Made by a program: the position numbers and the translations under genes. Below the pieces are notes generated by a model. The model saw only the letters and a list, made by a program, of their open reading frames with translations, was not told the origin of the DNA and made no database searches. DNA of 6,765 bases from Thermoanaerobaculales bacterium (GTDB lineage: Bacteria; Acidobacteriota; Thermoanaerobaculia; Thermoanaerobaculales; Sulfomarinibacteraceae), in the NCBI GenBank assembly GCA_029932545.1, contig JAOZPW010000214.1, positions 1-6,765 of the forward strand, written 5' to 3'. Position 1 is the stretch's first letter, and each line of letters starts with the position of its first letter. This document shows, in pieces, positions 1 to 5,688 of this stretch.

Positions 1-113
1 ATGAGGCTGGTGAAGCCTGGGATCAATGGCATTCACCCTTTCAGCTGCTGGGAGTCGGGCAGTTGATTCGGGCGGGGTCGAGGCCTTTGCTGGGAGGCAC
101 ACATTTCCCCTGA

Positions 114-668
114 GTGACCCCGGGGAGACCTGCGGGGGTTTACAGTCCAAACGGATGTTCTGCGCAGACCCCGTGTGATTGGCGCAATAACGTCGGCTTG
201 GTGAATCCGACTACGGATCCTTTCACCTTGACCATGGAGATCCGTATGTTCTTTGCGGTGCCGTTTTACCAGGGGCAGGATCCGGATTGTCCCATCCCGG
301 GGCAGTCCGGGATTTGTCCGAGTGTTGGTGGCGAGAGCAACTACCACGAGGGCGAGGACGATTTCAACCTCTTGGAAGTTGAATTGCCACCTTGGGGTTG
401 GACCCAGGTCAACAGCATCGACTATCTTTTTGAAAAGGGAACACCGTGGGGCTACGTTACAGCCAACGCGGCTTCGACTTTAATGCTCAACATCATCCCC
501 GAAAGCGACGATCGCCCCTACTACGCCTACCTCTCCCAGGTTTTTTCCGGGGTCCATGATCGCAACGACCCGGCCTTCATGACGCCGATCCCGGGGAGGT
601 TTCGGAGTATCTACGACGACCCGGCGAAAACCGATTCGGGGGCGACGGCATCTTCTGAAAAGGAGTGA
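114..668 (+). CDS. C-terminal fragment of a secreted surface-type protein (probably truncated or frameshifted)
   Basis: The open frame gives 184 residues from a GTG at 114, but this is unlikely to be the true start: there is no Shine-Dalgarno sequence and no signal peptide. The same frame stays open upstream to base 3 apart from one TGA at 111-113, and another frame (26-172) is also open across the junction. The true gene probably begins outside the window and is broken by a frameshift or stop. Visible elements are a DWRNNVGLVNPTTDPFTLT segment (residues 22-40), an LPPWGWTQVN segment (91-100), and PYYAYLSQVFSGVHDRNDP (135-153). This order resembles an unnamed domain in large secreted proteins of Acidobacteriota-like bacteria, where a beta-strand with NVGLVNPT is followed by a Q(V/I)N strand and a YA-type strand near the C-terminus. 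Four cysteines (15, 21, 59, 68) could form disulfides, which fits an extracytoplasmic location. The function is unknown. The coding frame downstream of about 140 is well supported; the start is not. Confidence 0.55.
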   Translation: MTPGRPAGVYSPNGCSAQTPCDWRNNVGLVNPTTDPFTLTMEIRMFFAVPFYQGQDPDCPIPGQSGICPSVGGESNYHEGEDDFNLLEVELPPWGWTQVNSIDYLFEKGTPWGYVTANAASTLMLNIIPESDDRPYYAYLSQVFSGVHDRNDPAFMTPIPGRFRSIYDDPAKTDSGATASSEKE

Positions 669-678
669 AACGGACCTT

Positions 679-702
679 GCGCCTCCGCGTCTCTGCGTTC
701 AA
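679..702. repeat. Short GCG-octamer array (3 x 8 nt)
   Basis: Three consecutive 8-nt units each begin with GCG: GCGCCTCC (679-686), GCGTCTCT (687-694) and GCGTTCAA (695-702). They lie just after the stop codon at 666-668, in the gap between two convergent genes. The sequence resembles a dispersed intergenic motif that I recall from many environmental bacterial genomes. The periodicity is directly visible; membership in a repeat family is from memory and unverified. Confidence 0.4.
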
Positions 703-726
703 TTGTCTTTCAGGGTGAGGGCTGAT

Positions 727-749
727 GCGACGGGCGAGACGCCCATCGC
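727..749. terminator. Hairpin between convergent genes, possible bidirectional terminator
   Basis: Bases 727-736 pair with 740-749 (nine pairs and one C-A mismatch at 731/745) around a 3-nt AGA loop, with a GGGCG/CGCCC core. It lies between the stop of the plus-strand fragment (668) and the stop of the minus-strand DUF4097 gene (820), where a terminator shared by both would be expected. There is no clean T-tract on either side, so it is not a classical intrinsic terminator. Confidence 0.35.
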
Positions 750-819
750 TACAACCTGGTTTCTTTCTCCGTGCGAAGCGCCCCACTCCGAGGTCCTTGC
801 CCGCACTAACCCCCTGCCG

Positions 820-1518
820 TTACTCCAAGACGACCCTGATGTCGCCGACGCCGCTCTCGGCATCAAGGTCGGAGTCTCCCGAGCCTCGCCACTCGGCCGA
901 ATGGGCGATGAAGCCCTCGCCAGTGATTTTACGCCCCTCGGCGATGATTCGAACGTCTCCGACACCGGCGGCGATTTCGACCGATCGAAAGGCAGCACTG
1001 ACGCCATGAACCGTGATGTCGCCGACGCCGACTTCGATGTCGACCGGCCCCCCGATGACCTGAACTGTGGCATCACCGACGCCCAACTCCAGATCGAGGC
1101 CACCTGAGGCATTGGATACCTCGATATCGCCCACTCCCAGTTCAATACTGAGGGCCAGATGGGAAGGCAGTGTCAGCATCCAGTCTTCTTCGAATCGTCG
1201 GTCCTCGTCAACGCTTTTGAGCGTCAGCACCAGGGTATCGCCGGTCACACTGGGTTCGAGCCTGATTGCCTGGACCTGTTTTTCGGCTGCCTTGAGGGAG
1301 GAGAAGAGGCCTCCGCGGCGGGGTCTGAGTTCGACGGAGGCCACGATGAGAGAACCGCCACCGACGGTAACGTCAACATCGCCGACTCCGGCTTCGAGCC
1401 GCACGGCTTTCAAGGCTGTGCTTTCAACCTCGGCCGACAGGGTTCGAACCTCTGCCGCACCGACTGTGGTCGCGATTCCAAGGATGGCAATCAAGACGAT
1501 AATCCTGGTGTGATTCAT
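820..1518 (-). CDS. Exported DUF4097-type (putative adhesin) beta-solenoid protein with GVGD repeats
   Basis: This 232-residue protein starts with a Sec-type signal peptide: MNHTR, a hydrophobic run to about residue 18, and a likely cleavage after VGAA (residue 22), so it should be exported. The mature part carries six GVGD motifs at residues 44, 128, 146, 164, 185 and 223. The central three are exactly 18 residues apart, the spacing of a repeating beta-solenoid turn. The segment at 112-120 (DWMLTLPSH) leading into alternating hydrophobic strands is typical of the DUF4097/putative-adhesin family, whose biochemical role is largely undefined. The start at 1518 is supported by AGGAGG at 1528-1533 with 9 nt spacing. 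The gene lies downstream of a second DUF4097 gene on the same strand, but 351 bp and a repeat element separate them, so a shared transcript is uncertain. The family assignment is from repeat pattern and fold; binding or adhesion is not shown. Confidence 0.85.
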   Translation of the reverse strand: MNHTRIIVLIAILGIATTVGAAEVRTLSAEVESTALKAVRLEAGVGDVDVTVGGGSLIVASVELRPRRGGLFSSLKAAEKQVQAIRLEPSVTGDTLVLTLKSVDEDRRFEEDWMLTLPSHLALSIELGVGDIEVSNASGGLDLELGVGDATVQVIGGPVDIEVGVGDITVHGVSAAFRSVEIAAGVGDVRIIAEGRKITGEGFIAHSAEWRGSGDSDLDAESGVGDIRVVLE

Positions 1519-1527
1519 GGCGTCATT

Positions 1528-1533
1528 CCTCCT
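1528..1533 (-). promoter_or_regulatory. Strong Shine-Dalgarno (AGGAGG) for the GVGD-repeat DUF4097 gene
   Basis: On the minus strand AGGAGG is followed by 9 nt and then the ATG at 1518. This fixes the start of the gene and shows that the organism uses canonical ribosome-binding sites. Confidence 0.75.
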
Positions 1534-1615
1534 GCTGCATCAAGAAACGGAGAGTATGCCGAAAAGTTCTGAAACCCGGGGGGGTTGGGGCCAAAACTAA
1601 GCGGATCGCCTTGAA

Positions 1616-1763
1616 CCCGAGCCCGAGCCCGTTACCGTTCCCGATATGTGTTTGTCACTGCCCCATGAAGCCGAACCTGGGCAAAGGCTCCTGTGGACTT
1701 TTTCAGCTGGGGCCGAACCCGAGAAGAGCCGGGCACGGGCACGGGAACGGGCTCGGGCTCGGG
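1616..1763. repeat. Hexamer inverted-repeat element, copy 1
   Basis: The right arm (1734-1763) is a tandem hexamer array: CACGGG x2, AACGGG x1, CTCGGG x2. The left arm (1616-1643) is the reverse-complement type: CCCGAG x2, CCCGTT, ACCGTT, CCCG. Bases 1616-1633 are a perfect 18-nt reverse complement of 1746-1763, so the element could form a long GC-rich stem around a 112-nt interior. It lies downstream of the stop of the 1870-2832 gene and upstream of the 820-1518 gene. Copy 2 shares 22 identical bases with it. Whether it acts in termination, mRNA stability or as a mobile REP/MITE-like element cannot be decided from one window. Confidence 0.75.
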
Positions 1764-1869
1764 GAAACCCCACGGTGTACGATCACCGGCATACCCTCCA
1801 ACTGCCGCCATTTGTATAACGTCGGATTGGTTTCTGCCTCGCCTTTCGAATTTCCTGGAGCGGGAGTTT

Positions 1870-2832
1870 CTAAGGTGCGAACCAACCTCGGCCGGCCTTG
1901 AGGAGGATGGCTCCCGAGGCAGTTTCCAATTCGAGCCGGGGGCCGTCACCGGCCAGAGTGACTGTGTCTCCCGCTTCATTGACCTCGCCCGGAAACTCAG
2001 ACTTGATCTCCCCGCTTGTGGTCGTCAGAACCCCCTGGGGGCGGACGCTGTGAGGCAGAGTTACGGTGATGTCCCCTTTGAGTGACCTCATGGTGACGAC
2101 GGCGTCGGAAGGCAGACTGTCCCAGTCAAGGACAAGGGACCCCCCGACGCTGGTGACGGCTACCGAACCGGAAAGGGCGGTGAGTGTGACGTCCCCTGAG
2201 GCAGTCTCGATTTCGACCTTCCGAGCGCCTCCGTTCAGGCTGATTGCTCCCGAAGAGGTGCGAGCCCAGAACCGGTCCAACGGTCTGACGACCCGCACTG
2301 CCGTCTCCCCGGAGGTCGTTCGAACCTCGAGGGCGAGAGCGGCGCCGTCGAAACTGATTGGTCCACTCCCGGTCCTCAGCCTCACCGGGTCGCCGTTGAA
2401 AAAGTCGCCCTCAACAGAAATCGCGCCGGAGGATGTCGTCAGATCGGGGATGACCGGGTGGGGGATGAGGAGGCCCAGTCGGCGCCGCCGCGTAAAGGCG
2501 CCGATGCCGAGGAATCCTTCGTCTCCCGGGTCGAGACTCAGTCTGAGACCGCTGTCACTCTCCGTGAAGGTCGGGACCCTCGTCTGAATCCACTGGTCGG
2601 CTTTCTCGGCCCCGGTACCGGCGATGCGGAGATCGGTTGTGCAGTGGACCATGGGCGTGTCTGCGGCCCGTATGAAGAGATCGACGTCCCAGACATTGAC
2701 CACGACCTGGCCACCGTCCCTGACAACGAAACTGTCGGAACCAAAAAACTCCCGGACCGCGCCCTCTGCCGGGTACCCGGCCAGACCAAACAGAATGACC
2801 ATCAGCATGAATGCCGTGTGCGTGAACCTCAT
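1870..2832 (-). CDS. Exported DUF4097-type (putative adhesin) beta-solenoid protein with (T/S)SG repeats
   Basis: This 320-residue protein has an N-terminal signal peptide: MRFTH, a hydrophobic stretch at residues 7-18, and probable cleavage after about residue 25 (AEGA). The mature part contains recurring strand-turn units with Ser-Gly at residues 135, 156, 174, 194, 212, 221, 273 and 306, many spaced 18-21 residues apart. Examples are TTSSGAIS, RTTSGETA, RTSSGAIS, ETASGDVT and TTTSGEIKS. The block at 245-280, VVTMRSLKGDITVTLP followed by TTSGEIKSEF, is the most diagnostic DUF4097 feature. The family is predicted to fold as a right-handed beta-solenoid and is often called putative adhesin, but its biochemical role is not established. 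The ATG at 2832 follows GAGGT (2841-2837) by 4 nt. The gene is divergent from the isoaspartyl methyltransferase gene, with 175 bp between starts, most of it occupied by a hexamer repeat. It is probably a distant paralogue of the GVGD-repeat gene downstream. Confidence 0.85.
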   Translation of the reverse strand: MRFTHTAFMLMVILFGLAGYPAEGAVREFFGSDSFVVRDGGQVVVNVWDVDLFIRAADTPMVHCTTDLRIAGTGAEKADQWIQTRVPTFTESDSGLRLSLDPGDEGFLGIGAFTRRRRLGLLIPHPVIPDLTTSSGAISVEGDFFNGDPVRLRTGSGPISFDGAALALEVRTTSGETAVRVVRPLDRFWARTSSGAISLNGGARKVEIETASGDVTLTALSGSVAVTSVGGSLVLDWDSLPSDAVVTMRSLKGDITVTLPHSVRPQGVLTTTSGEIKSEFPGEVNEAGDTVTLAGDGPRLELETASGAILLKAGRGWFAP

Positions 2833-2889
2833 AAATACCTCAAGTTGATTGTAGCCTTTCTTCTTGGACGGTCGGAGAGTGTGCCCTCC

Positions 2890-2987
2890 CCAGGCCCGAG
2901 CCCGAGCCTGTTTATTCTCAGACCTCTGACATCGGGCACGACAACGGGAACGGGAACGGGAACGGGAACGGGCTCGGGCTCGGCTGG
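2890..2987. repeat. Hexamer inverted-repeat element, copy 2, in the divergent promoter gap
   Basis: The right side is a tandem array: AACGGG x5 (2943-2972), then CTCGGG and a partial CTCGG (2973-2983). The left arm (2896-2908) is a perfect 13-nt reverse complement of 2971-2983, and an outer CCAG/CTGG pair (2890-2893 with 2984-2987) extends the stem past a 2-nt bulge. The interior is 62 nt. Bases 2962-2983 are identical over 22 nt to 1741-1762 of copy 1. The element fills 98 of the 175 bp between the divergent starts at 2832 and 3008 and ends only 20 nt before the methyltransferase start codon. The hexamer copy number differs from copy 1 (five AACGGG against one). Confidence 0.8.
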
Positions 2988-3007
2988 ATTAGAGGTACAC
3001 TGGATGG

Positions 3008-3772
3008 ATGAGAATACCGAAAGAGCCACGATGTGCGGGCCGAAGGCCCTGGCGAAGGCTGGCGATACTGCTGATGGGAGGATGGTGGGCCATGATGGCG
3101 TGCAACGCAGCCGAAACTGAGCCGGATCGATGGGCGGCTCTTCGGTCGGAAATGGTCAGGCGACAGCTCGAAGCCAGGGGCGTCAGGGATCCGGGTGTGC
3201 TGGCATCGATCCGTTCGGTTCCACGGCATTTGTTCATTCCGGAGGGATATCGGGATCACGCCTATGACGACTCGCCCCAGGCTATCGGTGATGGGCAGAC
3301 GATTTCCCAGCCCTACATCGTTGCCTTGATGACCGAGCTCTTGGAGGTTGGGCCGGGGGCGCGTGTCCTGGAGATTGGTACGGGCTCGGGATATCAGGCT
3401 GCGGTCTTGGCGGCGATGGGCGTCGAAGTCTTCTCAATAGAGATCCGTCCTGGACTCTGTCGCAGGGCCTCGGAGACCCTGGAGGAACTGGGATACGAGA
3501 ATGTCCACGTCCATTGTGGCGACGGCTACGGAGGTTGGCCTGACGAGGCGCCGTTTAACGGTATCGTGGTAACCGCCGCCCCGGAGCGCGTTCCCGCTCC
3601 GCTGCTGGATCAGTTGGCCCAGGGCGCTCACTTGGTAATTCCGGTCGGGGCCTTCTATCAGGAGCTGAAGGTGATCACCCGTGACGGCGATGAGATCGCG
3701 GAGAGGTCGGTCATTCCCGTCCGTTTTGTTCCAATGACCGGGGAGGCCGAGAGGGTGGAACCGGAGGAGTGA
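3008..3772 (+). CDS. pcm: Protein-L-isoaspartate O-methyltransferase (PCMT) with an export or lipoprotein signal
   Basis: This 254-residue enzyme is expected to use S-adenosylmethionine to methylate L-isoaspartyl (and D-aspartyl) residues in age-damaged proteins, starting their repair. Family hallmarks are SVPRHLFIPE (residues 70-79), the conserved block DGQTISQPYIVALMTELL (95-112), SAM-binding motif I VLEIGTGSGYQAAVLA (120-135), the acidic residue ending the next strand (VFSIEI, 141-146), and GDGYGGWPDEAPFNGIVVTAAP (171-192). The catalytic core starts near residue 42. Ahead of it is an atypical N-terminus: several arginines (8-17), a hydrophobic stretch (18-31), and Cys32 in MMAC, which could be a degenerate lipobox; a signal peptidase I site near residue 35 is the alternative. 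The protein is therefore probably periplasmic or membrane-anchored. AGAGGT at 2991-2996, 11 nt before the ATG, is the likely ribosome-binding site. A later start (Met29, Met30 or Met50) would give a cytosolic-length enzyme and cannot be excluded. Confidence 0.92.
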   Translation: MRIPKEPRCAGRRPWRRLAILLMGGWWAMMACNAAETEPDRWAALRSEMVRRQLEARGVRDPGVLASIRSVPRHLFIPEGYRDHAYDDSPQAIGDGQTISQPYIVALMTELLEVGPGARVLEIGTGSGYQAAVLAAMGVEVFSIEIRPGLCRRASETLEELGYENVHVHCGDGYGGWPDEAPFNGIVVTAAPERVPAPLLDQLAQGAHLVIPVGAFYQELKVITRDGDEIAERSVIPVRFVPMTGEAERVEPEE

Positions 3773-3776
3773 GGCG

Positions 3777-3800
3777 GGGGAGCAGGGGAGATGGGGAGAT
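3777..3800. repeat. GGGGAG octamer array (3 x 8 nt)
   Basis: Three adjacent octamers, GGGGAGCA, GGGGAGAT and GGGGAGAT, start four bases after the methyltransferase stop codon. They run directly into the AT-rich inverted-repeat segment that starts at 3802. The three G-runs are regularly spaced, but a fourth needed for a simple quadruplex is missing. The array is in the convergent gap between the methyltransferase and the O-antigen ligase genes. Confidence 0.5.
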
Positions 3801-3801
3801 T

Positions 3802-3876
3802 AATTCTCAATTTTAAATTTTTAATTGGAAACACGCGGGCTTTGGAATGAGACGGATGCAATGATAATTGAGAATT
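3802..3876. repeat. AT-rich inverted repeat in a convergent gap
   Basis: AATTCTCAATT (3802-3812) and AATTGAGAATT (3866-3876) are perfect 11-bp inverted repeats, 53 nt apart. The segment just inside the left arm (3811-3831) is A/T-rich, very unlike the GC-rich surroundings. The gap separates the stops of two convergent genes (3772 and 3919), so a bidirectional terminator or a small dispersed repeat element are both plausible. No target-site duplication is visible around it. Confidence 0.5.
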
Positions 3877-3918
3877 TCCTTCATCCTCTTCTGAATGAGC
3901 ATCCGGGCCTCCGGAAGA

Positions 3919-5688
3919 CTACCTGGTTCTCGTGTTGGTACGGTGGAGGTTCGTTCTGACCGACTCTCGAAGACTGTCCTGGGCAATGAAGCTGATCAGT
4001 GCGGGATTGACTCGACAGGCCCGGGTCAAGTGGTAAACGGCCTCGGTCGTTCGCCCTTGACCCGCCAATGAGAGGCCCAGCCCCATCTCCGCTTCCTCAT
4101 GAGGTTCAAGGGCCGCGGACCGACGGAAGGCTGCCTCGGCTTCTTCGGGAACGCCGGTCAAGAGCCGGCCCCTGCCGATGATACGCCACAGCCAAGGTGC
4201 TGAGTTCTTGGAGTGCAGTATTCTGGACCCGGCTTCGGTCTCGATTTTCTGGATGATCTGCCGGCGCATCGGGAGTGGAGCATTTTCGGCCAAAGAAAGC
4301 AGGGCTTCGGTTTGGCCTCGCCACCGGTCGAGACGAAGGTCTATTATCTGGCTGACGCAAACGCTCACAGCAACGGCCCCAACGATGACTGCCACGGCGC
4401 GCCTGACGGCCGGACGTCCAAAAAGCACTGGAACTCGAGGAGCCGGGTGGAGCCGCTCGGCCAGCAGCAGGACTGCCGGAATCAATCCGATGGCCAGATG
4501 GGTCGGGTAGTGGAGGAGGAGAAACGGTGTCCAGGCGAGAGAGGCGAGGACGATGACCGGATCTTTCAGTGGTCCGGATCGAGCGAGAGACAGAACGAAA
4601 AAGACCATCCAGAATACGCCGATAAGACCTAACTCCGACGTCAGTTGAAGCGGGTCATTGTGGGCCCATTCGAAGTGCGTTGCCAGCTCTCCGCGTTTAC
4701 CGACCGACTTGTTGTGGTTCAGCCAGGTTGTTCTGGCGGGGTAAAACTCTCGGGAATACTGTCCTGCCCCTACCCCCAGGATCGGTGAATTTTCGATCAT
4801 GGTCAGGGCCGCCGTCCAACCATCCTCTCGTGCCGAAAGGAGGTTGTACCAATTGCCTCTCTGAAGTTGGGTCCATTCCGCCTGAATCCTTGAACGAAGG
4901 GGGCCTGTTGAGATTGCGAGAACGGTGACTCCCGCCAGTGTCAGCGCCAGAATCCAGGCTTTCTTCGAGCGCATTAAGATGATGCACCCCAGGCCCACAA
5001 GTCCGATGGCCGCGAGGCCGGTCAGTGCCTGAGTCAGCACGGCCGTCAAGACGAGAAATGCCGGCAGCAGCCACCGAACCCATTTTCGAGGCTTTGCGAG
5101 AACTCCCGGCAGCAAGAGGGGCAGGAACAATAGACCGGCCATCGCCAGATCCGAAGGGTTGCCTGCCAGGCCGGTCAGCCTCAGGCGGTCCCCTGAGGCG
5201 ACCCCCCGCACGCCTATCTCATCGATGTTGCTCAACTGGCCCAGCAGAACGACACCTGATACGACCGCCCCCCAAACGCCCCAAAGGAGAATCCGGTGGC
5301 GTTCTTCAGTTTCGAATGACGAAAGCCACAGGGCAGTCCCAATCCAGATCGTCGACACCAGAGCCTTCTGGAGGGCCAAATGCGGTGCCTGGGCCCAGAC
5401 GGCCGAGAGGGTCTGAAGGGCGGGAAGAGCCACCAACGCCACAACCAGAGGGGAGACAGGAAGGGACAGCCGGCCGTGCCACAGCCGGAAGGCCGACCAC
5501 CCACCGATCACCAGGGCGAGTCCACCGAGAGCCAAGGTCATCTTCGGCAGGCGGAAAGGGCTGTAGGCCCCCGAAATAACGATCACCTCGACCAAAAAGA
5601 AAATGATGCCGGTCACGAGGACTCGTCGGGCACTCTTCGACTGTGACGTGTTCTCGGCGGCGGGTTTGCGCCGCTTCTGATTGCTCAT
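3919..5688 (-). CDS. O-antigen ligase/polymerase family (Wzy/WaaL-type) membrane protein with C-terminal TPR-like region
   Basis: From the ATG at 5688 the protein has 589 residues. Many hydrophobic helices span about 23-265 and 356-450, giving a polytopic inner-membrane protein. Family marks are RLTGLAGNPSDLAMAGLLFLP (170-190), then a large extracytoplasmic loop (about 264-355) containing GWTAALTMIENSPILGVGAGQYS (290-312) and AHNDPLQLTSELGLIGVFW (342-360), the typical ligase/polymerase loop. After the last membrane helix (about 431-450), residues 495-570 form TPR-like helix pairs (PEEAEAAFRRSAALEPHEEAEMGLGLSLAGQGRTTEAVYHLTRA), probably periplasmic. The likely role is transfer or polymerisation of lipid-linked glycan; which of these, and the acceptor (lipid A core, another polymer or protein), cannot be told. 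The frame is open to an ATG at 5775, but the ATG at 5688 is preferred because it overlaps the upstream stop as ATGA, typical of translational coupling. No strong ribosome-binding site precedes either start. Confidence 0.85.
   Translation of the reverse strand: MSNQKRRKPAAENTSQSKSARRVLVTGIIFFLVEVIVISGAYSPFRLPKMTLALGGLALVIGGWSAFRLWHGRLSLPVSPLVVALVALPALQTLSAVWAQAPHLALQKALVSTIWIGTALWLSSFETEERHRILLWGVWGAVVSGVVLLGQLSNIDEIGVRGVASGDRLRLTGLAGNPSDLAMAGLLFLPLLLPGVLAKPRKWVRWLLPAFLVLTAVLTQALTGLAAIGLVGLGCIILMRSKKAWILALTLAGVTVLAISTGPLRSRIQAEWTQLQRGNWYNLLSAREDGWTAALTMIENSPILGVGAGQYSREFYPARTTWLNHNKSVGKRGELATHFEWAHNDPLQLTSELGLIGVFWMVFFVLSLARSGPLKDPVIVLASLAWTPFLLLHYPTHLAIGLIPAVLLLAERLHPAPRVPVLFGRPAVRRAVAVIVGAVAVSVCVSQIIDLRLDRWRGQTEALLSLAENAPLPMRRQIIQKIETEAGSRILHSKNSAPWLWRIIGRGRLLTGVPEEAEAAFRRSAALEPHEEAEMGLGLSLAGQGRTTEAVYHLTRACRVNPALISFIAQDSLRESVRTNLHRTNTRTR

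Larger units (their letters stand above)
1519..1869. other. 351-bp intergenic spacer between the two DUF4097 genes
   Basis: No credible gene is seen here. Short open frames on both strands are low-complexity translations of the hexamer repeat. The spacer contains the ribosome-binding site of the downstream gene at its left end, a C/G-run stretch near 1574-1590, and the hexamer inverted-repeat element at 1616-1763. I found no convincing -35/-10 pair for the minus-strand gene. A TTATAC on the minus strand at 1819-1814 lacks a partner -35. Confidence 0.6.

Noticed and set aside
699..1145. Open frames of 94-148 codons on both strands over the first DUF4097 gene
   Set aside because: They are by-products of its repetitive GC-rich codons. 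None has a recognisable domain or ribosome-binding site, and all conflict with the GVGD-repeat protein.
1611..2085. Short frames encoding Pro/Ser/Glu/Val dipeptide repeats over the first hexamer element
   Set aside because: Hexamer DNA repeats automatically give dipeptide repeats in every frame; there are no start signals and no homologous domain.
2848..2853. TACAAT on the minus strand as a -10 box for the DUF4097 gene at 2832
   Set aside because: No acceptable -35 lies 16-18 nt upstream, and the resulting transcript start would fall on the ribosome-binding site.
1616..2987. CRISPR array made of the repeated GC-rich blocks
   Set aside because: The units are 6 nt and contiguous without unique spacers, the two blocks are over 1 kb apart, and no cas genes are present.
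2458..3120. A 220-codon plus-strand open frame across the DUF4097 start and into the methyltransferase gene
   Set aside because: It is antisense to a well-supported signal-peptide protein, runs through the hexamer array (giving GTGTGTGSGS low complexity) and overlaps the start of the methyltransferase gene in another frame.
3776..3796. G-quadruplex after the methyltransferase gene
   Set aside because: Only three runs of four or more G are present close together; the fourth run needed for a simple intramolecular quadruplex is absent.
5025..5579. A 184-codon plus-strand frame opposite the O-antigen ligase
   Set aside because: Its product is rich in Arg, Pro and Gly with no fold signature, and it is antisense to clear transmembrane coding sequence.
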